Shown here piece after piece: positions 1 through 9,329 of a stretch of DNA of 64,000 nucleotides (its first letter is position 1; each line of letters opens with the position of its first letter). The notes beneath the pieces are model-generated. The model searched no databases. It worked only from the letters and a program-made list of their open reading frames with translations, and was not told where the DNA came from. The DNA comes from Piromyces finnis. Taxonomy: Eukaryota; Neocallimastigomycota; Neocallimastigomycetes; Neocallimastigales; Neocallimastigaceae. The DNA is taken from assembly GCA_002104945.1 (NCBI GenBank), contig MCFH01000029.1, positions 1-64,000 on the forward strand, in the 5' to 3' direction. Position numbers and translations under genes: made by a program.

Positions 1-1162
1 AATTATTAATTCTAGTGTTTATCCAAGTGTTCTTTAGAAATTCTTCTAAACTTATTAAATTAAATAATACTAATTGAGTAATTATTACTAAAATGATAAA
101 TTAAACCTGGAAATAGAACAATAATAACAATTCAAAGATAAAATACAGAACTCTTTTATGTTTCTGTATAAAATGAGTGTTTATAATAATTGATACTTTT
201 AATATTTTAATTTTTTAATTTTATTTTAATTTATTTTAATTTTATTTTAATATTATTTTAATTTTAAATTTTAATTATTTTATTCAAGGTATTATACATT
301 TAATGATAGTCAATGATAATTTATAATAATTTTTCTAAATTTAAACATTTTGAAGTAATAAGAAAATCAAATAAGTAATATTCTATATATTTTATAATAC
401 TAAGACATAATTTTAATTTATTCTTTTAATTTTAATAAATAATAAACTCTATATTATTATGATGAAACAATAAATTTAAAATAAAATAAAAATATGTTTT
501 ATAATTAACAAATAAATCACTCAAAACTCGAAAATAAACTCTTAAATCTTTATTATATTTTATAATTTATTTATTATCTATTTATTGTTTTTTTTTATTC
601 TCTTATTTATTGTACGCCCTTTATAAAGAAGAATTTTATCTTCCTTTTATACATTTTCATTTATTACATGTATTATTATTTTTAACTATTAAATGTTATT
701 ATTACTATTGTTATTATTTATTAAAATTAAAAGAATAAATTAAAATTATGTCTTAGTATTATAAAATATTATAGAATATTACTTATTTGATTTTCTTATT
801 ACTTCAAAATGTTTAAATTTAGAAAAATTATTATAAATTATCATTGACTATCATTAAATGTATAATACCTTGAATAAAATAATTAAAATTTAAAATTAAA
901 ATAATATTAAAATAAAATTAAAATAAAATTAAAATAAAAATTTAACAAAATTAAAATATTAAAAGTATCAATTATTATAAACACTCATTTATACAGAAAC
1001 ATAAAAGAGTTCTGTATTTTATCTTTGGAATTGTTATTATTGTTCTATTTCCAGGTTTTAAGTTTATCATTTTAGTAATAATTACTCAATTAGTTATTTA
1101 TTAATTTATAAGTTTAAGAGAATTTCTAAAGAACACTTGGATAAACACTAGAATTAATAATT
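1..1162. repeat. Long inverted repeat (foldback element), left arm cut by window edge
   Basis: Bases 1 to about 445 reappear as the reverse complement at about 716-1162, with only scattered differences; base 1 pairs with base 1162. The spacer of about 270 bp (446-715) is AT-rich and has no ORF. The arms carry no coding sequence. The left arm starts at the window edge, so it may continue outside. The right arm stops exactly where the element 1 LTR begins, so that LTR may have cut it. The structure is that of a foldback or MITE-like element, or of two head-to-head copies of one repeat. I cannot assign it to a named family. Confidence 0.8.
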
Positions 1163-1504
1163 TGATGTATACCATTTTATTTTTAGTTTATTTATTCATT
1201 TTTATTTATTTATTATTATTTTATTATTTTAGTACATTATTGGATTAAGTCGTTTTATTTTATTTAATAATTTATTTTATTTAATAATTTATTTTATTAT
1301 TATCACTATTAGGTCGTTTTTACTCAGAATTTATTATATAATAAAGATAATATTATTTATTTAAAGAAAGGGTTATATTTTCATAAAATTATTATTCATT
1401 CATCTTTAAGGGTTATTATTGTTTATTTTTATTATAAGTTACTATGGGTTAAGTCGTGTTTATTAAGCTAGTTTTTATCATGTTTTTATGTGAGTAGCGT
1501 ATCA
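1163..1504 (-). repeat. Probable 3' LTR of gypsy element 1
   Basis: Read on the minus strand, a purine-rich tract with GTGGGGGATTT lies just downstream of the pol stop, and a sequence starting TGATACGC follows directly. That is the usual order of polypurine tract then LTR. The far end reads ATCA at 1163, directly against the inverted repeat, which gives a TG...CA unit of 342 bp. I found no matching 5' LTR on the other side, so the boundaries rest on motifs only. Confidence 0.5.
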
Positions 1505-1551
1505 AAATCCCCCACTTGAGTTTGGACTTCGTCCCTGGAAGTCTCATTGTG

Positions 1552-4500
1552 CTAAGTATGATAATGAACTAAATTCTTTTGATGAACATTTCTTTCAGCT
1601 ATTGCACCACTAATAGGGTCACATAATGTAGCAGTATTAAATTCCATTTTAATAATACGGAAAGGTCCCATGAAAAATGGATCTAACTTTCTTCTTGAAA
1701 AATTTCTAACAAGTACTAAATCACCGGCTGAAAATGCAGTATTCATTGAAGCTTTTTGTTTTCTTCTATTTTCCCATAATTTATTAGCATTCTGAATATT
1801 TTTGGTAACTTCAATAATCCATTCCCAATGTGTAGTAAATTTATTTATTAAATATTCTTCTGGAGTTTCATATTCATTTTTATTATTATATTCTATCATA
1901 AGTTCAAATGGTTGAAGGTCAGTACGACCATATAATAATTCAAAGCTAGAAAATTTTGTTACTTCATTTTTACAAGTACGTAGAGCCCATAAAGCCGATG
2001 GAAGAACTTCGTCCCATTCTTTATTTGAGTCTCCTAATAGTCGAATATTTTTAACAATTTCTCTGTTACGATTTTCTACTTGTCCATTTGTTTCTGGATG
2101 ATAAGTGCTAGAATATTGAACATATATACCATATAAATCAAGAAAGCCTTTAGTAGCATCAGAAGTAAATTGTGAACCATTATCAGTAATTAATATTTCT
2201 GGAGTACCATGTCTAGAAAATACATTTGTAAGAAATTTTATAACATCCGTAGATTCAATTGATTTTAGAGGTTCAGCTTCAACCCATTTGGTAAAATTGG
2301 TAAAATAGTCTACAAGTACTATTATATATTTATTATTATTTTTAGTTATTGGTAGTGGTCCAATAATATCTAAACCAACTCTAGTGAATGGTAGACCTGG
2401 CTTTGTAGCAAATGATTCAGTACCACTATTAATAGGTTGAGGTCTCTTTAATTGACAATCATGACAAGTTTTTACAAGTAGTTCTACATCTTTAGCCATA
2501 TTTTTCCAATAATAACTTTTCTTCAGTCTATTATAAGTTTTATAAAATCCTTCATGACCTATTGAATGCGCAGCTAATAGTAATTCTATTTTCTCTTCTT
2601 TATCTTCAACAACTTTTCTGATATTGTCTCCATCTTTATAATATTTTATTCCATTTATTAAGATAATTTTCTTTTTAAGAAATTCTTTAATTTTATTACT
2701 TCCTGGATATTCATTTGAATTATTTTCACTAGTATCAATAGATGTGTCAGTTACAAGAACCGCTTCTGAGTCAGTATCATTATCTAATAATTCTTCTTTT
2801 CCATTTTCAGATGGGACTGAGGATGTTTTTATTTTATTTTCTATATTAAAATAATTATTTTTATCAATATTAAAAATATTAGATGGATCATATGAATGAA
2901 TATTATTATGATTATTATGGATGTTAGAATTATTATAACTAGTTGTAATATTTTCATTTAATTTAGGAAAATCATTTTTATTTATATCTATTTTATTATT
3001 TAAGTTGCGAGTATCATTTAAGACATTGATATCACTATTCATTACTTCATTATAAACAATATCATTATCATATTCAGATAATTCATTTATTTCATTATTT
3101 TTAAAATAATTATTATTCTTGCTTTTATCAATATCATTTTTAAAATTTATATTTATATTTTTACTTCCATGTGAATTATTATTAGTAGAGATATAATTAT
3201 TTAAATCAACATTATTAAGTTTAGAATATTTAATTGAATTTACACTTTCATTAACACAAGAATTTTTATTTAAGTCAATATTTTTATCAATATAAGGATT
3301 AATATTGTTATTTTTATTTATTTCATTATCATTAATACATGAATTATTAAAATTACAAGAATAAACTATATTTTCATTATTTTTAGAGTAAAAATCTTTA
3401 TTTGAATTTAAAATATTATTTTTAGTAGTTTCACCATCATTATTATTAAAGGTAGCTAGTGAAATTTTTATATCATTTTTATTGTCTGGTATTAGTCTAG
3501 ATAATGCATCAGCGACTACATTTTTCTTTCCTTGTTCATATTTGACTTTTACCTTGAGCATACTAAGTGTAGTAACCCAGCGTGTTTGACGAGCATTATT
3601 TGGTTCTTTATTATTAAATAAGCCAACTAAAGGTTTATGGTCAGTATATAATATCGTTTCTTCTTTATTCCCACTTATATAAGATTTAAATTTCTTACAA
3701 CAATAAAAAGCTGCGGTTCCTTCTAAGTCAGTTATACTATAATTAATTTCACTATCATTTAAAGACCTACTAACATAATGAATTGGATATTCAACATTAT
3801 TTTCATCTTTTTGAAGTAATACACCACCAATACCATTAAGTGATGCATCAGTTCTTATAATAAAATTTTTATCATAGTCAGGATATTTTAAAATAGGAGA
3901 CTTAATCAGTCTTTCTTTTAGTATTTGGAAACTTTCTTCAGTTTCAGATGTCCATTCAAATTTCATACCCTTTTTTAATAATTTATATAATGGATGAGCA
4001 ATTTGGGCAAAATCTTTTATAAACTTCCTGTAATATCCTATAGCTCCTAAAAATGATCTTAGCTGTGTAAGGTTTGTTGGTGACTTCCAATTTTTAATAG
4101 TTTCAATTTTCTTTTCAACTGGTTTGACACCTTCTACTGATAGAATATGACCAAGGACCTCTACTTCTTGTTTTAAGAAATGACATTTAGAAAGATTTGC
4201 TTTTATACCATTTTCTTTTATTATATTAAAAACCTTTTGAAGATCTAATATATGTTGTTCAAGACTTGGAGAAAATACTAAAAGGTCATCCATATAAACA
4301 AATAAACATTTTCCAATAAGTGGTAGAAATATATGGTTCATTTCTCTTTGAAAGGTTGCTGGAGCATTACATAAACCAAAAGGCATTACTTTGTAATTAT
4401 AATTTCCAAATATTGTTGTAAAACATGTTTTATCAATATCTTCTTTTTTCATTGGTATTTGATGAAAACCAGAGAATAAATCTAATGTAGATAAATATTT

Positions 4501-6225
4501 TACATTATTACCAATAGAAAATAATATTTCTTCGATGTATGGAAGTGGATATGAATCTTTTATTATTATAGAATTTAATTTTCTATAATCTACACACATC
4601 CTCCATTTTCCATTCTTTTTTGGTACTAATAAAACTGGAGAAGACCAAGATGATTGTGATGGTTCTATTAAATCATTCTTTAAAAGCTTTCCTATTTCTT
4701 CTTTTAGAATTTCCATATGTTCTTTATTAGAAATACGATACATTTTCTGTTTAATAGGATCATCTTGATTTAATTTAATTTCATGAGCTAATAATTTTGA
4801 TTTACCCAAATCATCAGTATCATTAGCTAAAACATCTATATTAGTTATTAAAAGATTCTTCAGTTGGTCTTTTGCTTCTTTTTGTGTTTCATCAACTATT
4901 TTATTAATAAGTTGTAATTTAGAATCACTAGTAGTTTTAATTTCTAAATCTTGATATTTATCATTCTGACTAGTTAAGTAATATATTAATGCATCTTGAT
5001 TAATTTCTTCATCAAATTCTTCTATTAAATTAGTTTGATTCATTTCATTAATACTTTCAAAAGATCCAATTTTGTGAATATCATCAGTTTTCTGATATAA
5101 AGTATGATCAGAAAAGTCCATAATTAATTTCATATTAGCTAAAGTTTCTACACCAATTAAGACCTGGAATATATCTTCTTTTTCAATAAGTCTAAATATT
5201 TCTTTAGATGTTATATTACCAATAGTAATTTCAATTTCATATAGATGCGACTCAATAGTAGTATTGGAATAAGCTTGATATAAAGTTTCTCTAATTTTTG
5301 AAACTGGTTTTAATGGAATATTATTTTCTAATAAGAATCTTCTAGTAATCATATTTATAGATGAACAAGAGTCCAAATATACAGTAGTTTCTATTCCTTC
5401 TATTTTACATTTTGATTTCACGACTTTATCTTTTCTTATGGTAGAAAGAATTGTAGATTCATCTTCAATAATTTTAGTAAATTTTAGTGCTTTTGAAAGT
5501 TCCGTTTTCAATTTAGGACTAATTTCGAGTAGTTGGCCTATTGTTATATTTGCAAATTTTTCACCTATATCTTTAGTTATATTATATTTTTCTTGATCTG
5601 CTGAAATAACTAATCTTTTTGTTCCTTTTTCATTTGATACATTTTTTTCCTTTTGACTCGGAAGTTCAATCTCTTTTGCTAGTTCAATTATTTCCTTTTC
5701 TCGTTCTTTTTTATTATTTCGTTTAGCTTTATCTATAGTGGGTTGATTAATGAATGAAGGATCTAATTGTTTTAATGCTTCTGTTGAATTAGTGTTATTA
5801 TTAATATTATTATCATTAATGTTATTATCTATTTTATTACTTTCATTATTATTTATATTAGTGTCATTATTCATACTCATATTATTATTAATATTATTAT
5901 TATAATTATTATTAAGATTATTATTATTATTATTATTATTATCATTTTCAATTACAGTCTCCATTTCTACTTCATTATTTGGAACGTCAATTATATCTTC
6001 ATAAATATTATTTAATGGTTCTCTAGTCTCATTACTTGGAACTCTAATTGGTTGTGGATTATCACTTAATTTTTCTTTGGTAGTTCTTTTATATGGTTTA
6101 ATATCAGTATTCTTTTTAGCTTTTCTTATTACTGGAATAGTAATTTCTTCATTTACTGGTACTGATATTGTAGCAAAAGTAGTATTGGTTTGATTTATGG
6201 GAGTATTCCTTCTCCCACTCATAAG
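1552..6225 (-). CDS. pol: Ty3/gypsy element 1 Pol polyprotein (PR-RT-RNase H-IN), -1 frame from gag
   Basis: This is a polyprotein of an LTR retrotransposon that reverse-transcribes and integrates the element. Domains in order, numbered from the ATG at 6222: a long Asn-rich N-terminus (about 90-150); an aspartic protease with LDSCSS near 283; reverse transcriptase with YMDD near 644; RNase H with TDAS near 792 and YTDHKPL; an Asn-rich linker of about 250 residues (about 917-1167); integrase with an HHCC zinc site (HSIGHEG, then CHDC) near 1220-1255, TDNG near 1348 and the E of VENR near 1380; and a chromo-less C-terminus. The frame is open through to the gag stop, so translation is expected by -1 frameshifting at TTTAAAC (6225-6231) rather than from its own ATG. 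No internal stop is present although gag is broken. The protease has Cys where Gly of D[ST]G is usual. Confidence 0.93.
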   Translation of the reverse strand, partial: LMSGRRNTPINQTNTTFATISVPVNEEITIPVIRKAKKNTDIKPYKRTTKEKLSDNPQPIRVPSNETREPLNNIYEDIIDVPNNEVEMETVIENDNNNNNNNNLNNNYNNNINNNMSMNNDTNINNNESNKIDNNINDNNINNNTNSTEALKQLDPSFINQPTIDKAKRNNKKEREKEIIELAKEIELPSQKEKNVSNEKGTKRLVISADQEKYNITKDIGEKFANITIGQLLEISPKLKTELSKALKFTKIIEDESTILSTIRKDKVVKSKCKIEGIETTVYLDSCSSINMITRRFLLENNIPLKPVSKIRETLYQAYSNTTIESHLYEIEITIGNITSKEIFRLIEKEDIFQVLIGVETLANMKLIMDFSDHTLYQKTDDIHKIGSFESINEMNQTNLIEEFDEEINQDALIYYLTSQNDKYQDLEIKTTSDSKLQLINKIVDETQKEAKDQLKNLLITNIDVLANDTDDLGKSKLLAHEIKLNQDDPIKQKMYRISNKEHMEILKEEIGKLLKNDLIEPSQSSWSSPVLLVPKKNGKWRMCVDYRKLNSIIIKDSYPLPYIEEILFSIGNNVKYLSTLDLFSGFHQIPMKKEDIDKTCFTTIFGNYNYKVMPFGLCNAPATFQREMNHIFLPLIGKCLFVYMDDLLVFSPSLEQHILDLQKVFNIIKENGIKANLSKCHFLKQEVEVLGHILSVEGVKPVEKKIETIKNWKSPTNLTQLRSFLGAIGYYRKFIKDFAQIAHPLYKLLKKGMKFEWTSETEESFQILKERLIKSPILKYPDYDKNFIIRTDASLNGIGGVLLQKDENNVEYPIHYVSRSLNDSEINYSITDLEGTAAFYCCKKFKSYISGNKEETILYTDHKPLVGLFNNKEPNNARQTRWVTTLSMLKVKVKYEQGKKNVVADALSRLIPDNKNDIKISLATFNNNDGETTKNNILNSNKDFYSKNNENIVYSCNFNNSCINDNEINKNNNINPYIDKNIDLNKNSCVNESVNSIKYSKLNNVDLNNYISTNNNSHGSKNININFKNDIDKSKNNNYFKNNEINELSEYDNDIVYNEVMNSDINVLNDTRNLNNKIDINKNDFPKLNENITTSYNNSNIHNNHNNIHSYDPSNIFNIDKNNYFNIENKIKTSSVPSENGKEELLDNDTDSEAVLVTDTSIDTSENNSNEYPGSNKIKEFLKKKIILINGIKYYKDGDNIRKVVEDKEEKIELLLAAHSIGHEGFYKTYNRLKKSYYWKNMAKDVELLVKTCHDCQLKRPQPINSGTESFATKPGLPFTRVGLDIIGPLPITKNNNKYIIVLVDYFTNFTKWVEAEPLKSIESTDVIKFLTNVFSRHGTPEILITDNGSQFTSDATKGFLDLYGIYVQYSSTYHPETNGQVENRNREIVKNIRLLGDSNKEWDEVLPSALWALRTCKNEVTKFSSFELLYGRTDLQPFELMIEYNNKNEYETPEEYLINKFTTHWEWIIEVTKNIQNANKLWENRRKQKASMNTAFSAGDLVLVRNFSRRKLDPFFMGPFRIIKMEFNTATLCDPISGAIAERNVHQKNLVHYHT

Positions 6226-6231
6226 TTTAAA
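6198..6231 (-). promoter_or_regulatory. -1 ribosomal frameshift signal, element 1
   Basis: In the gag frame (minus strand) the codons read CAT TTA AAC TTA TGA, so T_TTA_AAC is a canonical X_XXY_YYZ slippery heptamer at 6225-6231. Seven nt further on, TGGGAG and CTCCCA (6198-6217) can form a 6-bp stem with an 8-nt loop. Pol lies in the -1 frame. Elements 2 and 3 have the same arrangement. Confidence 0.8.
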
Positions 6232-6609
6232 TGATTTTGATTAGAGTTTATAAGGCCTTGTTTTTCCATTTCTGCAAGTTCTTGGAACGTATATTTGCAA
6301 TCTTGCATTTTGTGGCCTACTTGTTGACATCTGAAGCATTTATTTCTTTAAGACTGGTTAAACATATTCACTTGACTTTGAGGTGTGGTTTGATTAACTT
6401 TATTAGTAGTAGTATTCATTTTATTAGCATTATTAGAATAATTATTAGAATTTTGATATGATTTATTTTCTTCCATATTGGAATAATTATTGTTACTAAA
6501 TGTATTAGAATTATTAGGGTATTTATTATAACCATTATTATATGCATTTTGATCACCTTGATAGTTATTATAATTATTATTATAATTATTATAATTATTA
6601 GTATTTGTA
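6226..6609 (-). pseudogene. gag: Gag C-terminal remnant of element 1 (zinc knuckle)
   Basis: The minus-strand frame just upstream of the frameshift site encodes a CX2CX4HX4C zinc knuckle (CFRCQQVGHKMQDC) preceded by an Asn/Tyr-rich stretch, and ends QNHLNL-stop. One in-frame TAA lies four codons before the first Cys, so the copy is dead or a codon has mutated. The reading is cut at about 6610 by the SINE-like insert. A matching N/Y-rich gag piece resumes at 14161. The gag N-terminus is not found anywhere in the window. Confidence 0.7.
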
Positions 6610-6611
6610 AC

Positions 6612-7117
6612 GTGTATCTATATAAAAATTTACTAATATATGAATTAATAAAATTTATATAGAAAAATATTATTTATTTCCCTATAGGTTGATATAATTT
6701 GTTTAATTTTATTAGAAAATTGTTTTATTATTAATTATTTTTATTTTTAAAAATTAAAGTTACAAGTTAATAAAAACACACCATTTAATTTTTTGATTCA
6801 AACCACTTCTATTTATACTTTTTCTAAATCTGAAGTGGCTAAATAAAAAATTCAATTTTCTTTCGAAATTATTCTTTAAATTAATTAAAAATTACATAAA
6901 ATGAATCCCGTGATAAAAATACAATAAATATTTAATTTTTCGAATATTCGAACTTATTCTTTTTTCGAATAAGTTCTATAAGTTTCTATAAGTCATAAAT
7001 TAAATTGTTAAATAAATAATTTAAAATAAAATTTAGATCAGGGTGTGAGTCGAACCCGAGTGATCTATATTGATGTCTTAAATACTAACCATTAAGACAA
7101 TATTAATTATCTAATAG
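6612..7117 (-). mobile_element. Putative tRNA-derived SINE inserted in element 1 gag
   Basis: About 500 bp separates two halves of the same gag. The minus-strand 5' end carries tRNA-like boxes (see 7036-7107), followed by an AT-rich body with no ORF. The flanks carry a 9-bp imperfect repeat, read on the minus strand as GTAACGAAT (14157-14165, beyond element 2) and GTTACAAAT (6603-6611), 7 of 9 matching. This fits a LINE-mobilised SINE with a decayed target duplication. There is no clear poly(A) tail and no second copy in the window, so the call is tentative. Confidence 0.45.
7036..7107 (-). pseudogene. tRNA-like sequence with box A and box B (Pol III promoter-like)
   Basis: The minus strand shows TTGTCTTAATGG (box A-like, starting at 7100) followed by GGTTAGTATT, then GGTTCGACTC (box B, 7056-7047). 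The box A to box B distance fits a tRNA. However, the acceptor and T stems do not pair properly and no sensible anticodon loop forms, so this is not a working tRNA gene. It may be a tRNA pseudogene or the head of a SINE. Element 2 starts 14 bp from its inferred 5' end. Confidence 0.55.
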
Positions 7118-7121
7118 ATTC

Positions 7122-7980
7122 TGTTAAGGAATGAACATAAATAGTTGAATTAGCTAGAATTTTAGGAATTAACCTTCAACTATTTATATTCCTTACTAGT
7201 GTTTAACTCTATTTTTAAAATATAAAAATTATAATATATAATTTTTATACATTTTTCTAGTAATTATTCATATTTTTATTATATAGTTATATTATTTGTA
7301 TATAGTTATTTAAGACCTTTATTATTAGTATTAGTATAATTACTTATAATATTTTATACTTATAAATTTTACAAAATTTTATTATTAAAATAGTTATAGG
7401 AATTTTATTATTATTTAAGGTTTATTTTATTAATTAACTTTATTGTATAATATTTTATAATTTGAAATTATGACATAGAATTTAATTATAATTTTTACTA
7501 AAAGAGGCAACTGTTACACACAAAACAGAAGATACCTCGACAGAAAAATTATTATTTATGTCTAAAAAAGGGCATAATTAATTGAATAATATAATTTTAT
7601 TATATGTCATAATTAAATATATAATATATGATATGCAAAAATGTTACACATATCATAAATTAAAATTTTATTAATTATAAATTAAAAATTTTTCTATTCA
7701 AATATTAAGAGATTATTCATAATATATATTAAGGATTTAATTAATATATGTTACAGTGAATGATCCATATATTATGAATGAAATCAATTTAAATCCTTAG
7801 CTATCCAAAACCATTAAATTTCAAATAATGGATAGTTGGAAAAAGTACGAGGATTTTTGAGAAAATTTTTAAAAAATTGAAAAATCAAAAATAAATTAAA
7901 TGAATAAAAATTAAAATTAAATAAATTTTTATTTTTATAACTATTCAAGTGTTTTGTGATATCTTATTTGAACCGTAGCA
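7122..7980 (+). repeat. 5' LTR of element 2
   Basis: 859 bp, TG...CA. It repeats at 13298-14156 and, inverted, as a solo LTR at 21719-22576. It should carry the element's promoter and start site. I did not map a TATA box among the many AT-rich candidates. Confidence 0.95.
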
Positions 7981-7987
7981 TAATTAA

Positions 7988-8004
7988 TGGTGGAGATATC
8001 GGGG
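7988..8004 (+). promoter_or_regulatory. Primer-binding site of element 2
   Basis: TGGTGGAGATATCGGGG starts 7 nt after the 5' LTR. It would pair with a tRNA 3' end reading UCUCCACCA. Element 3 has the same first nine bases (TGGTGGAGA), so both families probably prime from the same or a closely related tRNA. The tRNA is not in this window and I cannot name it safely. Confidence 0.6.
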
Positions 8005-8396
8005 ATAATAATAACATATTGATATCACACTACATTTTTATAGTTACTTTTATAATTGTTTTTGTATTATTATTTAATTAAAATAGTTAATAATTCAAAA
8101 GAGGGTTATACTAGTATAATAAAAAGTTATATACTTCAAGGCACAAATTAAAATAGTTAATAGAGAGAAATTAATATTGTTAATTGGTGCAGTTAAGGAA
8201 GTATTTTATATTGGTATTACTAGTTTAACTAAAGAGAATAATTATTAGTGTTGTTAATTAAATATATTTCAAATATTGTTGTAATTCATTCTTTTAAATT
8301 CTTATAAAAGAAAATTATTTTTTTTTAAACTTGTTTCATTCTTTAATATTATTGTAAAATTGTATTTTTATCTTTATTTAAAACTTGTATATAAAA
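8005..8396 (+). other. 5' untranslated leader of element 2
   Basis: About 390 bp of AT-rich leader between the primer-binding site and the gag ATG. No ORF of note. It would hold the packaging signal by position; no structure stands out. Confidence 0.5.
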
Positions 8397-9305
8397 ATGA
8401 GTACGGGAGCTGATAAATCTATTGACTTTGCTAAATTAATGAAGGAATTAACGCATGTCACTAGATTAACCGAAGATAATTTGGACATTAAGACTTGGTA
8501 TAGTCAATTAAAGTATTGGACTATGCTTCAAGATGTTAAAAGTCCAAAAATGGTGTTTCTAGCTTGTTTGTTTACTACTACAGGAACACCAAATGAACTT
8601 ATTCAAGAGTTGAATCCTAATAAGGACTTCGAAAGTGATGAAGACAGTGAAGATAGTGATGAAGAAGATGAAGGTAGAGGAAAGAGAAGAGCTCACTACC
8701 CTTCCCTTAAAAAGATAGTCACTATGTTAGAAGAATTTTATGGAGTAAAGGAAGATCAAATAGAACTTCTCAAGGAGCTTAGGGATATGCGAATCAAAAA
8801 GAATGAAAAAGTAAAAGACTTCAACATAAGGTACCGTTCCTTGTATGTCAAACTAGACAAGAAGCGTAGAAGGAAAGTAGATGTTGAAGATTACTTAGAT
8901 TCCATTGAGCCTAACTATAAAGCCTGGGAAAATGTGCGTAGGGAAAAAGAAGTTACCTTAGCAGAAGCCTACAAGCTTGCCGAAGATGGGGACAGACTAA
9001 ATTTAAGAAATCGTCATAAAGCTAACAATTATGATGTATCCACCTCTTCTAACTCTGATAAAAGATATAAAAATAAATATGAAAGAAAAGAAGATAGCTA
9101 TGAAAGGAACAAGAAGCCAACAATAGCGAATTATGGTAATGATAAGAAAGATCCTATGAATGAGTTGACGGAGAAAATGAGAAACTTAACTATCAAAACT
9201 TGCTACTTTTGCAACGAGAAGGGACACTTTCAATATCATTGTCCTAAGCTGAGTGCCATAGTAGAAGAAAACAAACAAAAGGCCAGAAAAGGTCATTTAA
9301 ATTAG
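8397..9305 (+). CDS. gag: Gag of element 2
   Basis: This is the structural protein of the virus-like particle (about 302 aa from the ATG at 8397, chosen over an upstream ATG at 8385 because AAAATGAGT is the better context). The N-terminal two-thirds is a helical Retrotrans_gag-type region with an acidic stretch (EDSEDSDEEDEG). A basic, Lys/Tyr-rich linker follows, then one CX2CX4HX4C zinc knuckle (CYFCNEKGHFQYHC) near the C-terminus for RNA binding. It ends HLN-stop at the frameshift heptamer. It resembles the gags of elements 1 and 3 in the knuckle and C-terminus. Confidence 0.9.
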   Translation: MSTGADKSIDFAKLMKELTHVTRLTEDNLDIKTWYSQLKYWTMLQDVKSPKMVFLACLFTTTGTPNELIQELNPNKDFESDEDSEDSDEEDEGRGKRRAHYPSLKKIVTMLEEFYGVKEDQIELLKELRDMRIKKNEKVKDFNIRYRSLYVKLDKKRRRKVDVEDYLDSIEPNYKAWENVRREKEVTLAEAYKLAEDGDRLNLRNRHKANNYDVSTSSNSDKRYKNKYERKEDSYERNKKPTIANYGNDKKDPMNELTEKMRNLTIKTCYFCNEKGHFQYHCPKLSAIVEENKQKARKGHLN

Positions 9306-9329
9306 ATAGTGGGAGAAGAAGCACTCCCA
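9296..9329 (+). promoter_or_regulatory. -1 ribosomal frameshift signal, element 2
   Basis: The slippery heptamer T_TTA_AAT (9296-9302) directly precedes the gag TAG. Seven nt later TGGGAG (9310-9315) and CTCCCA (9324-9329) form a 6-bp stem with an 8-nt loop. The pol frame is -1 relative to gag and is open from 9302. Confidence 0.85.
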
